Assembly (NCBI RefSeq): GCF_021375795.1
Contig: NZ_JAEIOI010000002.1
Span: 496,001-560,000, forward strand
DNA length: 64,000 nt
Source: Pseudomonas anguilliseptica
Lineage (GTDB): Bacteria > Pseudomonadota > Gammaproteobacteria > Pseudomonadales > Pseudomonadaceae
Reading direction: 5' to 3'
The position numbers and the translations under genes were made by a program. The first letter of the stretch is position 1. The number at the start of each line of letters is the position of its first letter. Of this stretch, positions 43,278 to 52,569 are shown in pieces. The notes below the pieces were generated by a model, which saw only the letters and a list, made by a program, of their open reading frames with translations, made no database searches and had not been told where the DNA came from.

Positions 43278-44687
43278 ATGAAACGCTACGAGAAATTCGC
43301 CGACCAGATTGCCGAACTGATCCGCACCGGCATGCTCGCCCCTGGCGAAAAAGTGCCATCGGTGCGTCACGCCAGCCGTACCTATGGAGTTAGCCCGTCC
43401 ACGGTGTTCCAGGCCTACTACCTGCTGGAAGACCGCGGCCTGATCCAGGCCCGCGCCCGCTCCGGTTACTTCGTGCGCGAGCTGGCGCGCCACTCCCTGG
43501 CCGAGCCGCAAACCTGCCAGCAGCCGGCGCAAACCACCGAGGTGGATGTCAGCGAGTTGGTGTTCTCGGTCCTCGCCTCATTGAAAGACCCCAGCACCGT
43601 GCCATTCGGCTCGGCTTTCCCTAGCCCGCAGCTGTTTCCCCTGCCACGCCTGGCCCGCTCCATGGCGCATAGCCTGCGCGATATGCAGCCGCAGGCGGTG
43701 ATTGCCGACATGACCGAGGGCAACCCCAATCTGCGCCGGCAGATTGCCCTGCGCTATATGGTCAGCGGCGTGATGCTGCCCGTGGAGGAACTGGTGATCA
43801 CCAGCGGGGCCATGGAAGCCCTCAACCTGTGCCTGCAAAGCGTCACCCAACCCGGTGATCTTGTGGCCATCGAGGCGCCTGCCTTCTACGCCTGCTTGCA
43901 GGTACTGGAGCGTTTACAGCTCAAGGCAGTGGAAATTCCAGTCAACCCGCGTGAAGGCATCGATCTGGACGTGCTGAGCGAGCGCCTAGCCAGCCTGCCG
44001 ATAAAGGCCTGTTGGTTTATGAGCAGCCTGCAGAACCCGCTGGGCGCTAGCATGAGTGATGACAAGAAGCGCGCGCTGTATGAACTGCTGCAACACCATC
44101 AGGTGCCGCTGATTGAAGACGACGTGTACGCCGAGCTGTATTTCGGCAGCCAGCCACCCAAGCCGGTAAAGAGCTTCGACCGCGACGGTCTGGTAATGCA
44201 CTGCGGCTCGTTCTCCAAGTGCCTGGCCCCCGGTTACCGGGTTGGCTGGGTGGCCGGCGGACGCTATGCCGAGCAAATCAGCCGGCTCAAGCTGATGACC
44301 ACCATCTCACCCTCGGTACCGGCCCAGGCCGCCTTGGCTGATTACCTACAACACGGCGGCTTTGATCGCCACCTGCGCAAACTGCGCCACGCCCTGGAGG
44401 CGCAGCAGGCCTCGATGCTCGCCTCGGCGGCGCGGAATTTTCCCGCCAGCACCAAGGTCACCCGCCCCAGTGGCGGTTATTTCCTCTGGTTCGAGTTCCC
44501 CGAGCAGGTCGATGCCTTGCGCCTGTTCCAATTGGCTTTGGCTCAGGGCATCAGTCTGGCACCGGGGCCAATCTTCTCCGCGACCCGACGCTTCGGCAAT
44601 TGCGCGCGACTGAACTATGGTCACCCCTGGGATGCACAGAGTGAGCAAGCCATGGCCATGCTGGGGCGGATCCTTTCTTCTTTCTAG
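43278..44687 (+). CDS. MocR-type regulator (GntR HTH plus aminotransferase fold)
   Basis: 469 residues. A GntR winged HTH (IRTGMLAPGEKVPSVRHASRTYGVSPSTVFQAYYLLEDRGLI) is fused to a class I aminotransferase domain with the PLP lysine in CGSFSKCLAPGYRVGW. Such proteins are transcription regulators using PLP as sensor. ATG 43278 begins MKRYEKFADQIAELI. The target is unknown; no divergent gene is next to it. Confidence 0.88.
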   Translation: MKRYEKFADQIAELIRTGMLAPGEKVPSVRHASRTYGVSPSTVFQAYYLLEDRGLIQARARSGYFVRELARHSLAEPQTCQQPAQTTEVDVSELVFSVLASLKDPSTVPFGSAFPSPQLFPLPRLARSMAHSLRDMQPQAVIADMTEGNPNLRRQIALRYMVSGVMLPVEELVITSGAMEALNLCLQSVTQPGDLVAIEAPAFYACLQVLERLQLKAVEIPVNPREGIDLDVLSERLASLPIKACWFMSSLQNPLGASMSDDKKRALYELLQHHQVPLIEDDVYAELYFGSQPPKPVKSFDRDGLVMHCGSFSKCLAPGYRVGWVAGGRYAEQISRLKLMTTISPSVPAQAALADYLQHGGFDRHLRKLRHALEAQQASMLASAARNFPASTKVTRPSGGYFLWFEFPEQVDALRLFQLALAQGISLAPGPIFSATRRFGNCARLNYGHPWDAQSEQAMAMLGRILSSF

Positions 44688-44791
44688 AGCTTTGCTCAGC
44701 TCAAGCTGCTGAAATCTTTATTCGATATTTTTCGAAGCAAACGGCCAGTCGCTCGGCTAATTTAGCCGCCTGTTCAATTCAGAGATCAGTC

Positions 44792-45871
44792 ATGGACTCG
44801 ATAACCCAGGCGGTACTTGGTGCCAGTATCCAGGGCGCACTGCTCGGCCGCTGGCAGGGGCGCAAGGCGCTGTTGTACGGTGCCATGCTTGGCACCCTGC
44901 CTGACCTGGATGTGGTCATCGATTACGGCGATGCGGTGGCCGATATGACCTACCACCGCGGCTTTAGCCATTCGCTGTTTGTTCTGACCGGCCTGGCGCT
45001 GTTTCTGACCTGGCTTACCCGACGCTTCCGACATAACCCTGGCTATAGCGCCCAGCGTCTGTTCCTGACGGTGTGGCTGGTGCTGATTACCCATCCGCTG
45101 CTCGACAGTTTCACCAGCTACGGCACCCAGCTGTTCTGGCCGCTGACGCCGATACCCACGGCCTGGTCGAGCATCTTTATCATCGACCCGCTGTATACCG
45201 TACCGCTGTGCATCGCCGTGGCCCTGGGCCTGCTCTACGGCCTGCGCGACCAAAGTGTAAAGAGCAAAGCCGCCAAGGCCCCCGCCGTGGCCTTGCTGCT
45301 GTCTTCGCTGTACCTGGGTTTTACCCTGGGCGGCAAATATATGGCCGAGCAGCGCGTGGAAGCCGAACTGGCCAAGCAAGGCATCCACGCGCAGCAGCTC
45401 TTCAGCACCCCTACTCCCTTCAACAGCCTGCTCTGGCGGGTAATCGTGCTGGATGGCGAGGATTACCATGAAGCGCTGGTCAGCTGGTTTGACGACGCCC
45501 CGCCACAACTGGCGCGCATTCCCCGTGGCACACACCTGGCCGCAGCGCTGGCTGACTCTGCGGCACATGCGCGGCTGGCCTGGTTTACCAATGGCGTGCT
45601 GCGCTACGACCAACTCGGCGAGCAACTGGTGGTCACCGATATCCGCCTGGGTATGACCGGTTTCCACCCGTTCCGCTTTGCCTTCGCCACCTGGCACGAT
45701 GGCCAATGGCAGCCCATTGAGCAGATTGAGCGCTTGCCAGTGGAGCGTGGCGACCTGTCGCGCCTGCAACTGCTGTGGTCACGCATCTGGCAACCGGACA
45801 TTCAAGTGCCCTTGCTGGCCTGGGCCAACGAGCTGCGCAGAACGCCGATGGCCAGCAGCAACGCGCAATAG
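44792..45871 (+). CDS. YdjM-like membrane-bound metal-dependent hydrolase
   Basis: 359 residues. The N-terminal ~180 residues are a multi-pass domain of the YdjM/DUF457 family with conserved histidines (YHRGFSHSLFVL; ITHPLLDSFTSYGTQLFWP) and GTLPDLDVVIDYGD near the start. The C-terminal half is soluble. Members have been described as membrane metal-dependent hydrolases, but substrates are not known. It is a single-gene unit. Confidence 0.83.
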   Translation: MDSITQAVLGASIQGALLGRWQGRKALLYGAMLGTLPDLDVVIDYGDAVADMTYHRGFSHSLFVLTGLALFLTWLTRRFRHNPGYSAQRLFLTVWLVLITHPLLDSFTSYGTQLFWPLTPIPTAWSSIFIIDPLYTVPLCIAVALGLLYGLRDQSVKSKAAKAPAVALLLSSLYLGFTLGGKYMAEQRVEAELAKQGIHAQQLFSTPTPFNSLLWRVIVLDGEDYHEALVSWFDDAPPQLARIPRGTHLAAALADSAAHARLAWFTNGVLRYDQLGEQLVVTDIRLGMTGFHPFRFAFATWHDGQWQPIEQIERLPVERGDLSRLQLLWSRIWQPDIQVPLLAWANELRRTPMASSNAQ

Positions 45872-45950
45872 CGCCGTCTGGCGGCGGATCACAGACGTGC
45901 GCAGCATGAGCTAGGCTGAATTCCAACCTTGCTTCGTTGGAGTGTTGCCC

Positions 45951-47558
45951 ATGAATATCCGCCAGAAAATGATCGCTTGCGGGGCTATCAGTGTGTTGGC
46001 TGCCACCCTGCTGGGCAGCATCGGCTTCTGGGGGCAAACGCGTCTGGCCAGTGCGCTGAATGAAAACCAGCTGAGCGTCAGCGCCCTGCGCAACCACCTT
46101 GAAGGCGACATGATGCACGACGCCCTACGCGCCGATGTGCTCGCCGCCTTTTATATCGACCCAGCCGACAGCAGTGCTGCCACTCAGGTACGCAGTGACC
46201 TGCGCGAACACAGCGAGTGGTTTACCCGCACCCTCAATGACAACGCCAAGCTGCCGCTCAGCGAGGCCATCCGCCAAGCCATAAGCCAGTCACAACCGGC
46301 CCTGGCCGCCTACATCCAGCAGGCTGAAGGCATCGTCAACCTGGCACTGAAAGACCCGCAGGCAGCGCGGCAGCAGATGCCCGCTTTCGACGCCAGCTTC
46401 GCCGAACTGGAAGAGAAGAACGAAGCGCTCAGCGGCCTGATCGAAGCGCACTCAGCGAAAACCCGTAGCGACAGCGAGGCTGCGGTCAAACAAGCCGCCT
46501 GGCTGCTGATTGGCGGGATATTTGTGGTCTGCTGCCTGCTTTGCCTGCTCACCACCCAACTGATGAAAGCCGTGCTGCGTCCCTTGGAAACCATCATCGG
46601 CGTGGCCCGTGCCATCGCCCAAGGCAACCTGCGCAACACCATCACTATCGACAGCAACGACGAAGCCGGGCAATTACAAAAAGCCCTGGCGGACATGCAG
46701 GGCAACCTGCGGCAGATGATTGAGGGTATCCGTGCTGAAGGTGAGCACCTGCAACAGACTGCACGCGACCTCAGTGGCGCGTCACAAAGCATCGTGCACA
46801 GCACCCAGGAGGAATCGCAGAGCGCCACCAGCATGGCCTGTGCCATGGAGCAGATGATCCAGAACATCAGCCAGATCGCCGGGCACGCACGCAATGCCCA
46901 GGAAATCTCCTCGCACTCCGAAACACTGGCCAGCAGCGGCGGCCAGGTGATCATGGGTGTGGTCGATGGAATGAGCCGCATCGCCGAGGCGGTCAACGAA
47001 TCCAGCGCCACCATCACCGCCCTGGGCGAGTCGTCCGAGGAAATCCATTCGATCATTCAGGTAATCAAGAGCATCGCCGAACAGACCAACCTGCTGGCCC
47101 TGAATGCGGCCATCGAAGCGGCGCGCGCAGGTGAAGCTGGCCGCGGCTTTGCCGTGGTGGCTGATGAGGTACGCAACCTGGCGGCGCGCACGGCGCAATC
47201 AACCCAGGAAATCACCGGAATGATCGAGCGCATTCGCAACAGCACGGTACAGGCGGTCAACAGCATGCAGACCGGGGTTACCCGGGTGAACGATGGCGTA
47301 TCGCTGGCTCGCCAGGCCGGCGAATCGATCAATGAAATCCGTGGCGGTGCCCACCGCGCGGCTGAAGTGGTGGAAGAAATTTCCCAGACCATCAACGAAC
47401 AGAGCAAAGCCAGCAACGAAGTGGCCTTGCGCGTGGAACATATCGCCCAGATGTCGCAGCAGAACAGCCGTACGGTCAACGAACTGGCCGCTGCCGCACA
47501 AAGCCTCGACCGCGTGGCGCGCAGCATGCAGAGCGCTGTGCTGCAGTTTCAGACATAG
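45951..47558 (+). CDS. Methyl-accepting chemotaxis protein
   Basis: 535 residues. TM1 lies about residues 8-25, a short periplasmic helical-bundle sensor about 30-180, TM2 about 185-207, then HAMP ([19 protein letters not shown]) and the cytoplasmic signalling domain with the tip [35 protein letters not shown]. No C-terminal CheR/CheB pentapeptide is seen (it ends LQFQT). ATG 45951 has TTGGAG upstream. The ligand is unknown. Confidence 0.92.
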   Translation: MNIRQKMIACGAISVLAATLLGSIGFWGQTRLASALNENQLSVSALRNHLEGDMMHDALRADVLAAFYIDPADSSAATQVRSDLREHSEWFTRTLNDNAKLPLSEAIRQAISQSQPALAAYIQQAEGIVNLALKDPQAARQQMPAFDASFAELEEKNEALSGLIEAHSAKTRSDSEAAVKQAAWLLIGGIFVVCCLLCLLTTQLMKAVLRPLETIIGVARAIAQGNLRNTITIDSNDEAGQLQKALADMQGNLRQMIEGIRAEGEHLQQTARDLSGASQSIVHSTQEESQSATSMACAMEQMIQNISQIAGHARNAQEISSHSETLASSGGQVIMGVVDGMSRIAEAVNESSATITALGESSEEIHSIIQVIKSIAEQTNLLALNAAIEAARAGEAGRGFAVVADEVRNLAARTAQSTQEITGMIERIRNSTVQAVNSMQTGVTRVNDGVSLARQAGESINEIRGGAHRAAEVVEEISQTINEQSKASNEVALRVEHIAQMSQQNSRTVNELAAAAQSLDRVARSMQSAVLQFQT

Positions 47559-47572
47559 GCACCGCCAGATAA

Positions 47573-47603
47573 GAAAAAACCCGGTTTACACCGGTTTTTT
47601 TCT
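47573..47603. terminator. Bidirectional terminator
   Basis: CCGGT-TTAC-ACCGG stem flanked by an A-run and seven Ts, between the convergent chemoreceptor gene and aroP. Confidence 0.7.
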
Positions 47604-47615
47604 TACGTGCACAGC

Positions 47616-49004
47616 CTACCGCTGGGGGTTACTCACCTGCTTGAGGCGATAACAAACCCAGATAAACAGTACCCAGAACGGTATGGCGTACACCGACACC
47701 TGAATGCCCGGAATCATCAGCATCACGCCGAGGATAAACAGCACGAACGCCAGGCAGATGTAATTGCTCAACGGGAACCAGAACGCCTTGAAGCTAGGTT
47801 CCACACCCTTGCCCTGCATGGCCTTGCGGAACTTGATATGGGTCAGGCTGATCATCGCCCAGTTGATCACCAGCGAGGCCACCACCAGCGACATCAGCAA
47901 TTCCAACGCCGATTTTGGCGCCAGGTAGTTGACCACCACGCAGAGCAGCGTCACCGCCGCCGAGACGCCGATGGCCAGTACCGGCACGCCACGGCTGTTG
48001 ACCTTCATCAGCGCCTTCGGTGCATCACCCTGCTCGGCCAGGCCGTAGAGCATGCGGCTGTTGCAGTACACACCACTGTTGTAGACCGACAGCGCGGCGG
48101 TCAGCACCACGAAGTTGAGGATATGCGCGGCGGTATCACTACCAATCAGCGAGAAGATCTGCACGAACGGGCTGCTACCGTAAGCGTCGCCGCCAGCGGT
48201 GAGGGTCTGTACCAGGCTGTCCCAGGGATACAGCGAGAGCAGCACGGTCAGCGCGCCGATATAGAAGATCAGGATGCGGTAGACCACCTGGTTGATTGCC
48301 TTGGGAATAACCGTCTTCGGCTGATCGGCCTCGGCGGCGGTGATGCCGACCAGTTCCAGGCCGCCAAAGCTGAACATGATGATCGCCATCATCATCACCA
48401 GCCCGCTGATGCCATTGGGGAAGAACCCGCCATGGCTCCACAGGTTAGTGACGCTCGCCTGTTCGCCACCCGCACCGCTGAACAACAGGTACAGGCCGAG
48501 CAGGATCATGCCGATGATCGCAACCACCTTGATGATGGCAAACCAGAACTCGGTTTCACCGAAGGTTTTCACGTTAACCAGGTTAATTGCGTTGATCAGC
48601 ACGAAAAACGCCGCCGCCGTGGCCCAGGTGGGAATGTCCGGATACCAGTACTGCACGTACTTGCCCACCGCGGTGAGCTCGGCCATACCGACCAGTACAT
48701 ACAGCACCCAGTAGTTCCAGCCAGACAGAAAGCCCGCATACGGTCCCCAGTAGCTGTGGGCAAAGTGGCTGAAGGAGCCGGCCACAGGCTCTTCGACGAT
48801 CATCTCGCCGAGCTGGCGCATAATCAGAAAGGCAATAAACCCGCCGATGGCATAGCCGAGAATCATCGACGGCCCGGCGCTTTGCAGCACCCCGGCCGAA
48901 CCGAGGAACAGCCCGGTACCAATCGCGCCGCCAAGGGCGATCAGCTGGATATGGCGATTTTTCAGGCCGCGCTTGAGCGGGCCGGCGTGCAGCTGTTCAG
49001 ACAT
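47616..49004 (-). CDS. aroP: Aromatic amino acid permease AroP
   Basis: 462 residues of the APC superfamily with twelve spans. It is very close to E. coli AroP: LKRGLKNRHIQLIALGGAIGTGLFLGSA, GEMIVEEPVAGSFSHFA, FSFGGLELVGITAAEAD and AALSVYNSGVYCNSRML. It imports Phe, Tyr and Trp. ATG 49004 shares its A with the stop of a 15-codon upstream frame (TGATG). The promoter side carries a leader sequence almost repeated before the NSS transporter gene. The place beside tyrosine catabolism fits. Confidence 0.92.
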   Translation of the reverse strand: MSEQLHAGPLKRGLKNRHIQLIALGGAIGTGLFLGSAGVLQSAGPSMILGYAIGGFIAFLIMRQLGEMIVEEPVAGSFSHFAHSYWGPYAGFLSGWNYWVLYVLVGMAELTAVGKYVQYWYPDIPTWATAAAFFVLINAINLVNVKTFGETEFWFAIIKVVAIIGMILLGLYLLFSGAGGEQASVTNLWSHGGFFPNGISGLVMMMAIIMFSFGGLELVGITAAEADQPKTVIPKAINQVVYRILIFYIGALTVLLSLYPWDSLVQTLTAGGDAYGSSPFVQIFSLIGSDTAAHILNFVVLTAALSVYNSGVYCNSRMLYGLAEQGDAPKALMKVNSRGVPVLAIGVSAAVTLLCVVVNYLAPKSALELLMSLVVASLVINWAMISLTHIKFRKAMQGKGVEPSFKAFWFPLSNYICLAFVLFILGVMLMIPGIQVSVYAIPFWVLFIWVCYRLKQVSNPQR

Positions 49005-49051
49005 CAGCACACACCCCAAGGCAGGCAGAGGGAAGGACGAATACGTGGCAT
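49004..49051 (-). CDS. Possible leader peptide MPRIRPSLCLPWGVC coupled to aroP
   Basis: A 15-codon frame with ATG at 49051, preceded by AGGTGAC, ending in TGA that overlaps the aroP ATG. Position and RBS match those of the NSS transporter start 1.7 kb upstream, so it may be a translated relic of a duplicated start region or a real coupling peptide. No sign of expression can be read from sequence alone. Confidence 0.35.
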   Translation of the reverse strand: MPRIRPSLCLPWGVC

Positions 49052-49103
49052 GCGGTCACCTGTCGGTCAGTTCCGTGACGGGAACGAACCCGCAGGACTT
49101 GTG
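49049..49103 (-). repeat. Leader element copy 1 (aroP)
   Basis: On the minus strand it reads CACAAG-N2-CTGCGGGTTC, then CGTCACGGA, then CAGGTGACCGCATG. It has the same length (55 bases to the ATG) as the copy before the NSS gene (50771-50825). Similarity extends some 25 bases further upstream. Confidence 0.6.
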
Positions 49104-49250
49104 ATCCAGCGGAATGGTCGAAGGCTATTGGCCAGGGCAAGCGTGGATGCGCGCAGGCATCGGGTCACGGAACGCCGGGCAGTATATACAGCCCGGCAAT
49201 TACCCGACCAGCCAGGCGACAACCGTTCGGGCCCCTCACCTAGCGGCAAC

Positions 49251-49285
49251 AAAAAAGGGCGCACGGCTTTTGCCCGTGCGCCCTT
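49251..49285 (-). terminator. Terminator after NSS transporter gene
   Basis: GGGCGCACGG / CCGTGCGCCC stem with a 7-base loop and a T-run on the minus strand. The remaining 49.0-49.25 kb gap holds the aroP leader. Confidence 0.7.
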
Positions 49286-49312
49286 CTCTCTCCGGCGACT
49301 CAGCGAGCGCGA

Positions 49313-50773
49313 CTAACGCCCGGCGAGTACTGGCACGACACGCGGTCTGAGCACTTCACCCAGTATCGCCAGCAGGCCGATGGCCCCAGCAATCCAGTAC
49401 CACTGGCCAATCGGGTCAAACATCAACCAGCCCAGGGCGTGCAAGAACACCACCATGATCAGCACCGGGCTAACGTAACGAACCATAAACAGCCACAACG
49501 CATAACCCAGCGGTGGCAGACCCAGCTCGTCCCGCATGATCTCGCTGCGCAGGGCGTAACCGGCCAGCAGCACCATAAAGATCCCGCCCAGCGGCATCAT
49601 CCAGCGTGAAGTCAGGTAATCCAGCCAGTCGAAGAAGTTCTTGCCCAGCGGCGTCCAACCGGCCAGTAGGTTGAACGAGAGCATCGCCAGCAGGCTGATC
49701 ACCAGCAGCACCGCACCGGAGGCGGCAGCAGCCTTGACCCGGCTGACGCCGTGTTTCTCGTTAAGGTAGGCCACCAGCGCCTCGATCATCGAAATAGCCG
49801 AGGTCAACGCGGCCACTGAAACCATGGCAAAGAACAGCACGCCAAAGGCGGTGCCAAACGGCATCTGCTGGAAGGCCAGTGGCAGGCTCATAAAGATCAG
49901 CCCCGGCCCGGCACTCGGGCTCATGCCGTTGGCGAAGATGATCGGGAAGATCGCCAACCCTGCCAGCAACGCCACACAGGTGTCACAGACCACCACCATG
50001 AACGTGGTGCGGGTGATCGACTGACCATCGGGGATATACGAGCCGTAGGTGAGAATCGCACCAGAAGCCAGGCTCAGGGTGAAAAACGCATGGCCCAACG
50101 CCGCCAGCAACGCTTCGCCGGTGATCTTCGAGGCATCGAAGGTAAACAGGAAATCAAACCCGGCCTTGAAGCTGCCACTGGTGAAGGCATAACCCACCAG
50201 CACGATCAGCATCACCGCCAGGCCCGGCATCATCCAGCGAAAGGCTTTCTCGACCCCAGCCTGCACGCCTTTGCCGACGATCCACAGGGTCAGCAGTGCC
50301 ACCAGCACACTCCAGCCACCCAGCTGCCAGGGATTGGCGTTATGCGCCTCAAACACCCCGCCAAGCTGCTCCACACTGGTCGCCGCCAGCGAGCCGTCGA
50401 GCATCTTCCACGTATAGGCAAAAGCCCAACCGGCCACCACCACGTAAAAGCACAGGATCATAAAGCCGGCCAGCATGGCCATGCCGCCGACCGCCTTCCA
50501 CAGCGGGTTGCCGTTGTTTTCCTTGACCACCCGACCGATCGCATCGATGGGGCTGCCACGGCCGCGGCGGCCAATGGCGATCTCGGTCATCATCACCGGA
50601 ATACCGATGGCCAGGATGCAGGCCAGGTACATCAGCACGAACGCACCACCGCCGTATTCGCCAGTGATGTAGGGGAATTTCCAGATATTGCCCAGGCCCA
50701 CGGCGGAGCCGGTTGCTGCGAGGATGAAGCCCCAGCGCGAGAGCCAGAGGTTCTTCGGTTTTTCACGGGTCAT
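49313..50773 (-). CDS. Sodium-dependent transporter, NSS family
   Basis: 486 residues with eleven to twelve spans. NSS signature at the N-terminus: WGFILAATGSAVGLGNIWKFPYITGEYGGGAFVLMYL, with the sodium-site residues in GSAVGLGN and the unwound TM6 region SLASGAILTYGSYI. The family carries amino acids, including tyrosine in some bacteria (Tyt1-like). A tyrosine role is inferred from the hpd-hmgA-fahA-maiA genes upstream on the same strand and from the leader shared with aroP. ATG 50773 follows AGGTGAC. Confidence 0.87.
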   Translation of the reverse strand: MTREKPKNLWLSRWGFILAATGSAVGLGNIWKFPYITGEYGGGAFVLMYLACILAIGIPVMMTEIAIGRRGRGSPIDAIGRVVKENNGNPLWKAVGGMAMLAGFMILCFYVVVAGWAFAYTWKMLDGSLAATSVEQLGGVFEAHNANPWQLGGWSVLVALLTLWIVGKGVQAGVEKAFRWMMPGLAVMLIVLVGYAFTSGSFKAGFDFLFTFDASKITGEALLAALGHAFFTLSLASGAILTYGSYIPDGQSITRTTFMVVVCDTCVALLAGLAIFPIIFANGMSPSAGPGLIFMSLPLAFQQMPFGTAFGVLFFAMVSVAALTSAISMIEALVAYLNEKHGVSRVKAAAASGAVLLVISLLAMLSFNLLAGWTPLGKNFFDWLDYLTSRWMMPLGGIFMVLLAGYALRSEIMRDELGLPPLGYALWLFMVRYVSPVLIMVVFLHALGWLMFDPIGQWYWIAGAIGLLAILGEVLRPRVVPVLAGR

Positions 50774-50825
50774 GCGTCACCTGTTTGTTTTTATCTGTGA
50801 CGAAATAGAACCCGCAGCGCTTGTG
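50771..50825 (-). repeat. Leader element copy 2 (NSS gene)
   Basis: On the minus strand it reads CACAAG-N2-CTGCGGGTTC, then CGTCACAGA, then CAGGTGACGCATG, matching copy 1 before aroP. Between the two blocks it has an A-rich run that copy 1 lacks. Confidence 0.6.
50785..50792 (-). promoter_or_regulatory. CA-rich Hfq/Crc-type site before NSS gene
   Basis: AAAAACAA on the minus strand fits AAnAAnAA and lies just upstream of the AGGTGAC ribosome site. Confidence 0.4.
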
Positions 50826-50936
50826 GCGCGGCGGAGTGGCAAGGCACACAGAGTGTGAAGGCAGCCGATCTGGCCACCTGGACTCGCTCTGCAAAACCGG
50901 ATTCGCCCGACCCTTGCGGCGGCGAAGCCGACAGGA

Positions 50937-51596
50937 TCACTGGGCGTCGGGTTGCACCTCCGGCGCAGCCTGTTTAAAGGCTTCCAGGGATTCACAACGC
51001 GCCGCCATGGCGAGGATGCGCGGATACGCATCAAGGTCACAGTTAAAACGGCGCGCATTATACAGCTGTGGAACCAGACAGGCTTCCAGATATCCCGGCC
51101 GCTCGCCGAGTGACAGGCGATCATTGAACACCACCAGACCCGCCTCGACCGCCGCCAGGCCTTTGTGCAGCCAATGGCGATACCAAAGGTCCTTGGCATT
51201 TTCGCCAACGCCCAGCTCACCGGTCAGGTACTGCAGTACCCGCAGGTTGTTCAGCGGGTGCAGATCGCAGGCGATATGCAGGGCCAGGGCACGCACCTGG
51301 GCGCGCTGCGCCGCATCACTGGGCAGTAGCGCCGGCGTCGGGAACATCTCATCCAGGTATTCAAGAATCGCCAGCGACTGGGCAATACGAACCCCGCCGT
51401 TGCCCTGGTCCACCAGCAACGGCAGCAGCTCTTGCGGATTCAGCGCCTGATACTCGGCCGAGTGCTGCTGACCGCCGTCTTTGACCAGGTGCACCGGCAC
51501 TTGCTGGTAGGCAAGGCCCTTGAGGTTCAACGCGATGCGCACCCGGTAGGCGGCGCTTGAGCGCCAGTAACCGTAGAGCGTCAACTCAGTGTTCAT
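50937..51596 (-). CDS. maiA: Maleylacetoacetate isomerase
   Basis: 219 residues of the zeta-class glutathione S-transferase family. The N-terminal motif SSAAYRVRIALNLKGL carries the Ser-Ser catalytic region, followed by YQALNPQELLPLLVDQGNGGVRIAQSLAILEYLDE. It converts maleylacetoacetate to fumarylacetoacetate. Its ATG overlaps the end of fahA by 11 bases. It is the last gene of hpd-hmgA-fahA-maiA. Confidence 0.95.
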   Translation of the reverse strand: MNTELTLYGYWRSSAAYRVRIALNLKGLAYQQVPVHLVKDGGQQHSAEYQALNPQELLPLLVDQGNGGVRIAQSLAILEYLDEMFPTPALLPSDAAQRAQVRALALHIACDLHPLNNLRVLQYLTGELGVGENAKDLWYRHWLHKGLAAVEAGLVVFNDRLSLGERPGYLEACLVPQLYNARRFNCDLDAYPRILAMAARCESLEAFKQAAPEVQPDAQ

Positions 51597-52569
51597 AACG
51601 CTCTACCGCCTGGTCGATAGCGCCGAACAGGCTATGGCCAGCGGCATCAAACATCTCGATGCGCACGCGGTCACCAAACTTGAGGAACGGGGTTTTCGCC
51701 TCACCGTTCTCGATGACTTCCAGCATGCGTTTCTCGGCCAGGCAGGACGAACCCGCGCTGCGGTCATAGTTCGATACGGTGCCGGAACCGATGATGGTGC
51801 CGCTGCCCAGCGGGCGGGTCTTGGCGGCGTGAGCGACCAGCGTTGGGAAGTTGAAGGTCATATCCACGCCAGCGTTTGGCTGACCGAACAGCGCGCCATT
51901 GATATGCGAGACCAGCGGCCGATGCACCTTGCCATCGCGCCAGGTGTCACCCAGTTCGTCCGGGGTGATCGCCACGGGCGAGAAGCTCGATGACGGCTTG
52001 CTCTGATAAAAGCCAAAGCCCTTGGCCAGCTCGCCGGGAATCAGGTTACGCAGCGACACATCGTTGACCAGCATCAGCAGCTGGATATGCCCGGCAGCCT
52101 CGGCAGCGGTCGCGCCCATCGGCACGTCATCGGTGATCACCGCAATCTCGGCTTCCAGATCGATACCCCAGGCCTCATCGGCCATCTGAATCGGGCTGTG
52201 CGGCGGAATAAAGCAGTCAGCGCCGCCCTGGTACATCAATGGGTCATGCCAGAAGCTTTCCGGAATCTCGGCACCGCGCGCCTTGCGCACCAGCTCCACA
52301 TGGTTGACGTAGGCGCTGCCATCGGCCCAGTGATAGGCGCGCGGCAACGGGCTGTGACAAGCCGCCTGATCGAAGGCAAACGCGCCCTCTTCCAGGCCAT
52401 CGTTCAGACGCTGATACACCGCCTCCAGCTTGGGCTTGGCTACCGCCCAGTTATCCAACGCGGCCTGCAGGGTAACGGCAATCGCCGGGACTTCGGTGGC
52501 GCGGCTGAGGTCGCGCGACACCACGACGAGTACACCGTCGCGGCCTTGTTTCAGTGATGCGAGTTTCAT
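51586..52569 (-). CDS. fahA: Fumarylacetoacetase
   Basis: 327 residues of the short FAH family form. It hydrolyses fumarylacetoacetate to fumarate and acetoacetate. The metal-binding segments are EAEIAVITDDVP and the GSGTIIGSGTVSNYD region. ATG 52569 shares a base with the hmgA stop (TGATG). The length is shorter than the ~430-residue FahA common in Pseudomonas, matching the short form of HmgA next to it; this set looks like the Shewanella/Vibrio type. Confidence 0.93.
   Translation of the reverse strand: MKLASLKQGRDGVLVVVSRDLSRATEVPAIAVTLQAALDNWAVAKPKLEAVYQRLNDGLEEGAFAFDQAACHSPLPRAYHWADGSAYVNHVELVRKARGAEIPESFWHDPLMYQGGADCFIPPHSPIQMADEAWGIDLEAEIAVITDDVPMGATAAEAAGHIQLLMLVNDVSLRNLIPGELAKGFGFYQSKPSSSFSPVAITPDELGDTWRDGKVHRPLVSHINGALFGQPNAGVDMTFNFPTLVAHAAKTRPLGSGTIIGSGTVSNYDRSAGSSCLAEKRMLEVIENGEAKTPFLKFGDRVRIEMFDAAGHSLFGAIDQAVERYEH

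Noticed and set aside
45951..47558. CheR/CheB-binding pentapeptide at the chemoreceptor C-terminus
   Set aside because: The protein ends LQFQT; no xWxxF-type motif is present.
49060..49110. tRNA-like GGGTTCGTTCCCG segment
   Set aside because: It resembles a T-arm, but there is no acceptor stem, anticodon arm or CCA end, and a similar sequence recurs before the NSS gene as a leader.
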